Source of the DNA: Parasedimentitalea maritima
Lineage (GTDB): Bacteria > Pseudomonadota > Alphaproteobacteria > Rhodobacterales > Rhodobacteraceae
DNA: 64,000 nucleotides
Assembly (NCBI RefSeq): GCF_005771405.1
Contig: NZ_VAUA01000011.1
Coordinates: 62,001-126,000, forward strand
Direction of reading: 5' to 3'
Below, piece after piece: positions 57,374 to 64,000 of the stretch. The notes under the pieces were generated by a model. The model saw nothing but the letters and a program-made list of their open reading frames with translations, did no database searches and was not told the origin of the DNA. Positions within the stretch are counted from its first letter, which is position 1, and each line of letters starts with the position of its first letter. The position numbers and the translations under genes were made by a program.

Positions 57374-58252
57374 ATGCAGTTCGCGCCTCACCACCTTGCC
57401 GCCTTATCGCATGTCTTGCGCTTGGGAAGTTTTGAAGCCGCTGCGTTTGCCCTGTCTGTCACACCATCTGCCATCTCACAGCGTATCAAGACTCTGGAGG
57501 ATCAAACCGGGACAGCCCTGGTGCTGCGCGGTCCACCAAGCACAGGCACCGAAGCCGGGTTGAGGATTGCCAAGCACGCCGAAGATATCGGCTTGCTGGA
57601 GGCCCAACTGACGCGAGAGCTGTCGTTGGATGTGGGCCAGAACACCGCCCGGTTGAAGTTGGCGGTCAATGCCGACAGCCTTGCCACCTGGTTCATCAAG
57701 GCAATGGCGGCAGTAGAGGGTGTGTTGTTTGATCTGGTCATCGATGATCAGGACCATAGTGCCGAATGGCTAAGACGAGGCGAGGTCTCGGCAGCGATTA
57801 CTGCTCATGATAAACCGGTGACAGGGTGCGACGCCTATCCGCTGGGGGAACAACAGTATGTCGCCACAGCCAGTCCATCCTATATGCGCCGATGGTTTAG
57901 CAATGGGGTGACGGCAAAAGCCATAAGCTGCGCGCCATGTTTGGTGTTTGATGCAAAAGACGCTTTGCAACGCCGATGGCTGGAAGCCAATATTGCCCCG
58001 CATCTATCACCTCCCACCCATTTCCTGCCGTCCAGTCAGGGTTTTGTCGAAGCAGCCGTCGCAGGGTTTGGCTGGGGCATGAACCCGCTTCAATTGGTTA
58101 CGCCCTTGATAGATCAGGGGCGATTGCAGCCGCTTGTGGAACAGACTGAGCTGGCTGTCCCCCTAACATGGCAAGTCAGCCGGGTGATGGCGCCTTCCCT
58201 TGCGGATGTCACGCGCTCTGTACTGAACGCAGCCAAATGCAACTTAAAGTAG
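57374..58252 (+). CDS. argP: LysR-family regulator ArgP (LysG)
   Basis: A 292-residue LysR regulator of the ArgP/LysG subgroup. HTH: HHLAALSHVLRLGSFEAAAFALSVTPSAISQRIKTLEDQTGTALVLRG; the effector domain includes LKLAVNADSLATWFIKAMA, characteristic of ArgP. It senses lysine or arginine and controls the divergent argO. The 87-nt gap must hold both promoters and its operator. Confidence 0.92.
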   Translation: MQFAPHHLAALSHVLRLGSFEAAAFALSVTPSAISQRIKTLEDQTGTALVLRGPPSTGTEAGLRIAKHAEDIGLLEAQLTRELSLDVGQNTARLKLAVNADSLATWFIKAMAAVEGVLFDLVIDDQDHSAEWLRRGEVSAAITAHDKPVTGCDAYPLGEQQYVATASPSYMRRWFSNGVTAKAISCAPCLVFDAKDALQRRWLEANIAPHLSPPTHFLPSSQGFVEAAVAGFGWGMNPLQLVTPLIDQGRLQPLVEQTELAVPLTWQVSRVMAPSLADVTRSVLNAAKCNLK

Positions 58253-58306
58253 ATTAAATGGGCGGATGTACTTGATCTAACGCAGTTGATCGCCCAATCT
58301 ATTTGC

Positions 58307-59152
58307 ATGGCAGAGCGCAGCATACCGTCGATATCCCACAGTTTTTGGTTTGACCTTGTATTGCCGCGTGCCGTGATCTTATTGACAGTGATGGGGCTTG
58401 GCAGCGCATTAAGACTGCCCGTCCCCGTTTTATACCTTCTTTTACCTTCTGACGGATTGTTCTTTGTCTGGCAATTCATCCGATTTCAGTCCAGCGCGGA
58501 CGATCATCTGCGGAGCCTGGGCGGCTTGGCGCCGGTTTGGGGTGGTTATCTGGTGTTGCTATTTGCCGCTTTTGCTTCGGCGTCCCTGTGGTGGGGGGCA
58601 TTTTTGTTTACCCAACAACCACAGGCGCCTGAGCTGTTCACCGATCAGATGAATCGCCAACACGCTGCCAAATATGAGCTGATCCTGTCACAGGATGGAT
58701 CGACCCTCCACTTCGACGGCACCATTACCTTTGGCCTCACAAAACACGTCCGTACACTGATGGCTGAAACGCCACAGTTGACCACCATCACCCTAAGCAG
58801 CCCCGGTGGTCATATCTACGAAGCACGCGGATTTGCCAATCTTATCCGTGAACAGGGGCTTAACACACATGCCACCGGGGCATGCAGTTCAGCCTGTACC
58901 CTTTTGTTCATTGCTGGCCATCAACGAAGTCTGGCAGCGGGTGTCAATCTCGGTTTTCATAGCTATGCCTTAGAGTTTGGCACCGCCCTGCCACAGCTTG
59001 ACCTGCAAAAAGAGCAGGCCAAAGATCGCGCCTTTTTCCGCAGCCAGGGTGTTAGCGAAGATTTTCTTATCCGAATGTTTGATACACCCAGCACGGGTCT
59101 GTGGTCGCCCAATCGGTCGGAGGCCCGTCAGGCCGGATTGCTTTCTCCGTAA
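58307..59152 (+). CDS. Membrane-anchored ClpP/crotonase-fold protein, unknown role
   Basis: About 281 residues. The first 110 hold three hydrophobic segments (about 14-35, 38-57 and 75-100). The rest is a ClpP-like periplasmic or cytoplasmic domain: FDGTITFGLTKHVRTLMAETPQLTTITLSSPGGHIYEARGFANLIREQGLNTHATGACSSACTLLFIAGHQRSLAAGVNLGFHSY. SPGG fits the oxyanion loop, ACSSACT the serine site, and GFHSY the histidine, with two cysteines beside the serine. ATG 58307 is preferred over a TTG at 58286. The arrangement recalls NfeD-type or SppA-like membrane serine proteases but is not either. It follows argP on the same strand. Confidence 0.7.
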   Translation: MAERSIPSISHSFWFDLVLPRAVILLTVMGLGSALRLPVPVLYLLLPSDGLFFVWQFIRFQSSADDHLRSLGGLAPVWGGYLVLLFAAFASASLWWGAFLFTQQPQAPELFTDQMNRQHAAKYELILSQDGSTLHFDGTITFGLTKHVRTLMAETPQLTTITLSSPGGHIYEARGFANLIREQGLNTHATGACSSACTLLFIAGHQRSLAAGVNLGFHSYALEFGTALPQLDLQKEQAKDRAFFRSQGVSEDFLIRMFDTPSTGLWSPNRSEARQAGLLSP

Positions 59153-59325
59153 GAGAGCTCAAAAATTTAAGCCAGTGAACGTCGAACCACAATGTTTCGA
59201 CGGCCAACACGGCGTACATGCTTAAAATCTAATAAAATTTCGAAAGACAGAGTTTCGTCTCGGAAACCACTTGTTTGCCTTTCTCTTGCAGCATAAGGAC
59301 CGGTGAATACGTGGGGACGTACAAA

Positions 59326-59535
59326 ATGCTTGATGGAATAGACAGTGAAGAAACCGTGCTGCGACGCCGAATGTTATTTCGTCTGTTGCGCGGATTCAAT
59401 TTTGATAACCCTGAATTTCGCGGGGAAAAAATCACAGAGCTGGTTCCCGACCAACTGATGGCGTCTGACCTGCGTCAGGTCCCTGCGGATAAGTCCAACT
59501 GCCTAATACTTGCCGAAAGCATGCGCCTCTCTTAG
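59326..59535 (+). CDS. Hypothetical protein, 69 residues
   Basis: A small charged protein, MLDGIDSEETVLRRRMLFRLLRGFNFD, continuing EFRGEKITELVPDQLMASDL, that I do not recognise. ATG 59326 is used, with GGGGACG 8 nt upstream; a TTG at 59275 would add 17 residues. Reasonable codon use suggests a real gene, but support is limited. Confidence 0.45.
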   Translation: MLDGIDSEETVLRRRMLFRLLRGFNFDNPEFRGEKITELVPDQLMASDLRQVPADKSNCLILAESMRLS

Positions 59536-59565
59536 CATTGACCACAGGTCATTTAAGAGGTTCTC

Positions 59566-60585
59566 ATGAAGGTATCAATTTTGACAACGACCCTTACACT
59601 GGTTGCATCACCGGTGCTGGCAGGGTTGGAAATATGCAATGATTCAACCCAAAGTCTAAGCGTCGCCGTAGGATATGCCGAGGGCAAGGCCTGGGTCTCT
59701 GAGGGTTGGTGGAATATCGGCGCAGGCGATTGCAAAACCCCATTAGGCGGCGATTTGAAGAACCGGTATTATTACTATCGGGCGACAGCCCAGGGGGATC
59801 CGTTTATCAGCGGCGACTATATGTTCTGCACCACCTCGGACGCCTTTACCATCAAAGGTGACGAAAACTGCCGCAAACGTGGCTATGACGAGGTTGGGTT
59901 CAGCAAAGTCGACACCGGGAAAACCGCTAAGAACTACACCCTGACCCTAGTCGACGCAGCTGGTGCAAAGCGAACTGAAGAGCCACCGGCACCGGCACCG
60001 GCGCCCCGATCCAGCACCGCAGCACCCGGAACCTATGGCGAGCCCTATTCAAACAATGCGACCCATCAGGGCTGTTGGTCACAAAGCGTTGCTGAATGCG
60101 CCTTTCACGCCGAGGGTACAAAGTTCTTTGTCCGCGATGATGGGCGCACCCCCAGTTCGGTGTTTGCCGCGCTGAATGGGCTGTACCCAGGCACACCTAT
60201 ATCAGTCGAAGGTGATCTAGAGGCGATTTATGACCGCACCGCGGATGTAGTTTTGCGCAATGTCAGCGTAAGGCCCAGCACCGAATACGACGCGATTTTG
60301 GACAAGCTGCAGGGCAGTTGGTATTCGACTGAAGATCCACATTTCCAATTCAATGTATTGGGGTCGGAACGGGAAAATACCTATGACGGCGCCCCGTCTG
60401 GCCTTGAGTATATTTCGGTTTCAAACTGGTGCGGACAGTTCGAAGGTGGCGGCCCCTATCTATACGCGATGGAGGAAGAAACCGGTGAAAGCTATTGCTA
60501 TGCAGTGGATTACATCGATGCGCTGGTGCTGAATTTGACCTACCTGCCCCGCGGAAACCCTCTGGAGTTTCGCAAGCTAGACTAG
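59566..60585 (+). CDS. DUF1036 domain exported protein
   Basis: A 339-residue exported protein: signal peptide (VSILTTTLTLVASPVLAG), then a DUF1036 domain (LEICNDSTQSLSVAVGYAEGKAWVSEGWWNIGAGDCKTPLGG to about residue 130, with cysteines in pairs). A short proline-alanine linker (EEPPAPAPAPRSS) leads to a second, unrecognised domain with several tryptophans (GSWYSTEDPHFQFNVLG, SNWCGQFEGG). DUF1036 is widespread in alphaproteobacteria without a known role. AAGAGGTT precedes the ATG. Confidence 0.85.
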   Translation: MKVSILTTTLTLVASPVLAGLEICNDSTQSLSVAVGYAEGKAWVSEGWWNIGAGDCKTPLGGDLKNRYYYYRATAQGDPFISGDYMFCTTSDAFTIKGDENCRKRGYDEVGFSKVDTGKTAKNYTLTLVDAAGAKRTEEPPAPAPAPRSSTAAPGTYGEPYSNNATHQGCWSQSVAECAFHAEGTKFFVRDDGRTPSSVFAALNGLYPGTPISVEGDLEAIYDRTADVVLRNVSVRPSTEYDAILDKLQGSWYSTEDPHFQFNVLGSERENTYDGAPSGLEYISVSNWCGQFEGGGPYLYAMEEETGESYCYAVDYIDALVLNLTYLPRGNPLEFRKLD

Positions 60586-60609
60586 AAGGCACAGTCCTAG
60601 TCTCAATAA

Positions 60610-60633
60610 AAAAGCCCCCAATTTGGGGGCTTT
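60610..60633. terminator. Bidirectional intrinsic terminator
   Basis: AAAGCCCCC (60611-60619) and GGGGGCTTT (60625-60633) are perfect arms around a 5-nt loop, with A-rich sequence on one side giving T runs on both transcribed strands. It serves the DUF1036 gene on the plus strand and yebC on the minus strand. Confidence 0.9.
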
Positions 60634-60657
60634 CAAAACGCTAATTCAGGTCAGCTT

Positions 60658-61398
60658 TTAGAGCTGCGCCATAACCTCATCAGAGGCCTCAAAGTTGGTA
60701 GTGACGCGCTGAATATCGTCGTCATCTTCCAAAGCATCCACCAGCTTCATCAGTTTTTCCATCGCCACCAGATCCATCTCGGTGGTGGTGGTTGGTTTCC
60801 ACACCAGTTTAGTGCTTTCGGATTCGCCCAGGGCTGTTTCCAGCGCGTTTGACACGTCATTCAGATCGGTGTCTTCGCAATAGATGATGTGGCCCTCATC
60901 CGAGCTTTCAACATCTTCGGCACCCGCTTCGATGGCAGCTTCGAACACGGTATCCGCATCGCCGACGGCAACCGGATAGGTCACTTCGCCTTTACGGTCG
61001 AACATGAAGCCAACCGAACCGGTTTCGCCGAGATTGCCGCCGTTTTTAGAAAAGGTCGAGCGCACGGTGGAAGCGGTGCGATTGCGGTTATCGGTCATGG
61101 CCTCGACGATCACCGCCACGCCATTGGGGCCATAGCCCTCATAGCGGATTTCTTCGTATTCGTCCCCTTCACCCGCAACCGATTTCTTGATCGCGCGATC
61201 AATAACGTCTTTAGGCACAGACTGCGATTTGGCTTCTTTTACCGCCATCCGCAGACGCGGGTTTTTATCCGGATCCGGGTCGCCCATTTTGGCGGCTACG
61301 GTGATTTCCTTGGACAGCTTGGAAAACAATTTGGACCGGATGCCATCCTGACGCCCCTTGCGGTGCTGGATGTTTGCCCATTTTGAGTGGCCTGCCAT
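60658..61398 (-). CDS. yebC: YebC/PmpR-family regulator
   Basis: A 246-residue YebC-family protein: [72 protein letters not shown] is the family N-terminus, and [52 protein letters not shown] the central domain. Members bind DNA as regulators; recent work also links the family to ribosome rescue at polyproline. ATG 61398 is the homology start. Confidence 0.95.
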   Translation of the reverse strand: MAGHSKWANIQHRKGRQDGIRSKLFSKLSKEITVAAKMGDPDPDKNPRLRMAVKEAKSQSVPKDVIDRAIKKSVAGEGDEYEEIRYEGYGPNGVAVIVEAMTDNRNRTASTVRSTFSKNGGNLGETGSVGFMFDRKGEVTYPVAVGDADTVFEAAIEAGAEDVESSDEGHIIYCEDTDLNDVSNALETALGESESTKLVWKPTTTTEMDLVAMEKLMKLVDALEDDDDIQRVTTNFEASDEVMAQL

Positions 61399-61575
61399 GT
61401 CTGCTCTCCGTCTGTATCTATCACCATAGGTTTGGCCGGTTCTATAAGCCACAGCAGGGGTGGAGGGCAAGACCACGAGGCGTGTTGTGCGTGAATGCAG
61501 GGCGCACGCGCATCTGCGCGAGTTTTACCATGCTGAGAAGTGGATAGCTTGATCACAGCAAACAAAGGAAATCCC

Positions 61576-62526
61576 ATGGCTGTGATGATCGACGGCACCT
61601 TTCACATTGATGACCCGGCACCACAGTCCTATCTGCAGGGAGCCTATGAGCGCGCGGCCAGTACACTCCGCAACTGGGTCACCCAAGATGGCCTGTTCCC
61701 CCCCGAGTCCGATCGGTATCATCTGTTTGTGGCCTGGAATTGCCCTTGGGCACACCGAACGCTGCTCGCCCGTGCCTTGTTGGGGTTGGACGGAATAATT
61801 TCAGCGTCTTATGCCATGCCGCGGCGAACGGCTGAGGGTTGGGTGTTTGATACATCGGGTGAGTTTAGCGATGCTGAGTTAGGCGCGACTGCCCTACATC
61901 AGGTTTACGCACGCCAGACCCCAGCCTATACCGGGCGACTAACTGTCCCGGTTCTGTGGGACCGTAAAACCAGCCAAATCGTATCCAACGAAAGCGCCGA
62001 CATCGTGCGGATGTTGGCGACGGAGTTTGATCCTGCACAGCTCCTTTACCCCAGTGAACGCCGCGACGACATTGACCGCTGGAATACGCTGATCCACTCC
62101 CGTGTAAACAATGGTGTCTATCGCGCGGGGTTTGCCCGTAAACAGCAAGCCTATAACTCCGCCGTATTGGAGTTATTTGAGACGCTGGATCAGATCGAAG
62201 ACCATTTGGGGCGCCAGACTTGTTTAGCTGGAGATCATGTCACCGAGGCAGACCTGCGCCTGTTCCCAACATTGGCCCGGTTTGACGTGGCCTACCACTA
62301 TGCGTTCAAGTGCAATATCCGCAAACTCTCGGACTACCCAAACTTGTGGGACTATGCCCGAGCGTTCTATGCCCTGCCCGGTGTCGCAGCAACGGTCTGG
62401 CAAGAGATCTACAAACAGGGCTATTTTTCCCAGTCCGAATTGCGCAATCCACTGGGCATAGTCCCAATGGGACCAGAGGTGGATTGGACCGCACCAAGCC
62501 AAAGACAGCTGTCTCTGCATCGCTGA
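61576..62526 (+). CDS. Glutathionyl-hydroquinone reductase (YqjG/GST omega-like)
   Basis: A 316-residue glutathione transferase of the Xi/omega-like type reducing glutathionyl-hydroquinones. The thioredoxin domain shows HLFVAWNCPWAHRTLLARALLGL with the catalytic cysteine in NCPW, and LTVPVLWDRKTSQIVSNESADIVRML. The C-terminal part has VTEADLRLFPTLARFDVAYHYAFKCNIRKLSDYPNLWDYARAFY. AAAGGAAATCCC precedes ATG 61576. It is divergent from yebC. Confidence 0.92.
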   Translation: MAVMIDGTFHIDDPAPQSYLQGAYERAASTLRNWVTQDGLFPPESDRYHLFVAWNCPWAHRTLLARALLGLDGIISASYAMPRRTAEGWVFDTSGEFSDAELGATALHQVYARQTPAYTGRLTVPVLWDRKTSQIVSNESADIVRMLATEFDPAQLLYPSERRDDIDRWNTLIHSRVNNGVYRAGFARKQQAYNSAVLELFETLDQIEDHLGRQTCLAGDHVTEADLRLFPTLARFDVAYHYAFKCNIRKLSDYPNLWDYARAFYALPGVAATVWQEIYKQGYFSQSELRNPLGIVPMGPEVDWTAPSQRQLSLHR

Positions 62527-62567
62527 TCGCGCTGGCAAAGGTGATGCCAAACGCCTAGGTTGCGCTT

Positions 62568-64000
62568 ATGACATTAGATCAAATCATACTGTTTTCGCTT
62601 TTTGCTGCTGTTTTTTCCCTGCTGGTTTGGGGGCGCTACCGATATGATCTGGTCGCCTTTGCCGCGCTGATGGCAGGTGTTGTCTTGGGCGTGGTGCCCA
62701 CCCAAGATGCGTTTTCAGGCTTTGGCCATCCCGCCACGCTAGTAGTGGCATTGGTGTTGGTCGTCTCAGCTGGATTGGTGCGATCTGGCGCGGTGTTTTT
62801 GATCACCCGCACACTGGTAGACGCCACACGCGGACTGGGCAGTCACATTGCCCTTATGGGCGGCATTGGGGCCGTGTTGTCAGCCTTTATGAACAACGTG
62901 GCGGCATTGGCCCTGCTAATGCCGGTTGATATTCAGACGGCGCGCAAGGCAGGCCGTGCGCCGGGCCTTAGCCTGATGCCCCTGTCCTTTGCCACCATTT
63001 TAGGTGGCATGGTCACCCTGATCGGTACGCCTCCAAACATCATCATTGCCTCAATCCGCGCCGAAACACAGGGGGAGCCTTTTGGCATGTTTGACTTTGC
63101 CCCGGTTGGAGGCATTGCGGCTCTTGCCGGACTGGCCTTTGTAGCGCTTGTTGGATGGCGACTAGTCCCCACCCGCGACGACGCCGGATCATCTGAATCG
63201 CAGCTGGCGCAGTATATCGCCGAACTAACCGTGCCTGAAGGCTCGCCCCATATCGGCAAACTCTTGCGGGATTTGAACGATGAGGCCGAGAAGGCCGATG
63301 TTGCCATACTGGGCCTGATCCGTGACGGTCGTCGCCGCTATGGCCTGGCAGCCGGATCTTTGTTGCAGGCCGGCGACGCAATACTGCTAGAGGCAACACC
63401 CGAAGCACTGGACGAATTTCGCACTGCGCTCTCATTGGATTTTTCGGACCAAGCCCGTCAGGAAAAACTAACAGCAGACGGCGAAGGCCTGGAAGTTATT
63501 GAGGTGGTAGTGCCCGAAACCGCCCGCATCGCTGGCCGCTCGGCACAGTCGATGGGGTTGGCCTGGCGGCAAAGCACGGTGTTGATGGGGCTGTCGCGTC
63601 AAGGTCGCCAGCTGACCAAACATATCCGCCAAACTGAAATTGAAGCTGGCGACATTCTGCTATTGCTCTGTCCACGCGACCGGGCCGCAGACGTGACCGA
63701 CTGGCTGGGATGCCTGCCTTTGGCCACCCGTGGGCTGGCTGTCACCGCCAATGACAAGACCTGGTTGGCGATTGGCATGTTTGCGGCTGCGGTGATGGCA
63801 GCGTCCTTTGGATTACTGTATCTACCAGTGGCGCTTGGATTGGTTGTCGTGGGCTATGTCTTGACCAAGATCCTGCCAGTGGCAGAAATCTATGACCATA
63901 TTGAATGGCCAGTGGTGGTCTTGCTAGGGTCGATGATCCCGCTGGGGTCTGCCTTGGAAAGTTCGGGCGGGACCTCGCTGATTGCTGATGCGCTGCTTTC
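62568..64000 (+). CDS. SLC13-family permease with TrkA-C domains, incomplete
   Basis: An open frame from ATG 62568 to the window end (477 codons) with no stop. The first half has membrane segments and the SLC13/DASS signature MVTLIGTPPNIIIASI; residues about 215-385 form two TrkA-C-like soluble domains; membrane segments resume from about residue 400 (LAIGMFAAAVMAASFGLLYLP, then PVVVLLGSMIPLGSALESSGG). Members take up dicarboxylates or sulfate with sodium. Whole proteins of this type have about 590 residues, so the C-terminus lies beyond the window. Confidence 0.88.
   Translation, partial: MTLDQIILFSLFAAVFSLLVWGRYRYDLVAFAALMAGVVLGVVPTQDAFSGFGHPATLVVALVLVVSAGLVRSGAVFLITRTLVDATRGLGSHIALMGGIGAVLSAFMNNVAALALLMPVDIQTARKAGRAPGLSLMPLSFATILGGMVTLIGTPPNIIIASIRAETQGEPFGMFDFAPVGGIAALAGLAFVALVGWRLVPTRDDAGSSESQLAQYIAELTVPEGSPHIGKLLRDLNDEAEKADVAILGLIRDGRRRYGLAAGSLLQAGDAILLEATPEALDEFRTALSLDFSDQARQEKLTADGEGLEVIEVVVPETARIAGRSAQSMGLAWRQSTVLMGLSRQGRQLTKHIRQTEIEAGDILLLLCPRDRAADVTDWLGCLPLATRGLAVTANDKTWLAIGMFAAAVMAASFGLLYLPVALGLVVVGYVLTKILPVAEIYDHIEWPVVVLLGSMIPLGSALESSGGTSLIADALL

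Overview
The window reads as ordinary chromosome of a marine alphaproteobacterium of the family Rhodobacteraceae, most likely the Roseobacter group. The pointers are family-typical proteins and neighbourhoods: an HdaA-like DnaA regulator beside Ppx/GppA, the ethylmalonyl/propionyl-CoA genes (pccA, pccB, scpA) with a PccR-type short-chain acyl-CoA regulator, LdtR, SdhE behind a small HTH protein, lolCD near proS, and GC-rich dispersed intergenic repeats. I see no rRNA, tRNA, CRISPR array, intact insertion sequence or prophage.

Layout. 0-5 kb: the end of a bufferin-type locus (BufC/HvfC C-terminus, then DoxX), a histidine phosphatase, an ArsC-like protein, a cold-shock protein, thyA-folA and glyoxalase I. 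5-8.3 kb: ldtR, an XRE regulator coupled to sdhE, and divergent aatA with a VOC protein and an unknown protein. 8.3-11.5 kb: a small cytochrome c with a possible FnrL site, then a convergent two-gene operon that I read as tmpB-tmpA (trimethylaminoethylphosphonate to glycine betaine plus phosphate) with a divergent LysR regulator. 11.5-20 kb: MATE exporter, DUF2461 protein, PLP decarboxylase, parE, and a 0.5 kb noncoding mosaic of stem-loop repeats. 20-26.3 kb: lolD/lolC and proS, separated by an accessory-looking stretch (NTF2-like protein, GlxA/FtrA-type regulator, a 5'-truncated TAXI transporter gene). 26.5-38.7 kb: hybrid histidine kinase, FAD oxidoreductase, PerM-hdaA-ppx, nuclease/J-domain pair, GNAT-VOC pair and a NicO/DUF1007 metal pair.

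38.8-51.8 kb is the propionyl-CoA block. pccB, several small lipoproteins, pccA, a sulfotransferase-like protein, scpA and a MAPEG protein all lie on the minus strand. pccR lies on the plus strand beyond an MFS exporter. TTTGCAA-type sites occur upstream of both pccB and pccR, which fits shared control. 52-64 kb holds betA/betI, EamA, pirin, argO/argP, an unusual membrane-anchored ClpP-fold protein, DUF1036, yebC, a glutathionyl-hydroquinone reductase and the start of an SLC13 permease cut by the window end.

Two routes to glycine betaine, tmpAB from a phosphonate and betA from choline, sit in the same window. The most unusual signal is not a gene. At 17.9-18.4 kb four elements share an exact geometry of a 12-nt box, a 9-nt spacer and a 23-nt hairpin (9-bp arms, 5-nt loop), while the stem sequences differ from copy to copy and remain self-complementary. 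Long perfect inverted repeats at 8766-8820 and 30262-30305 are also unexplained.
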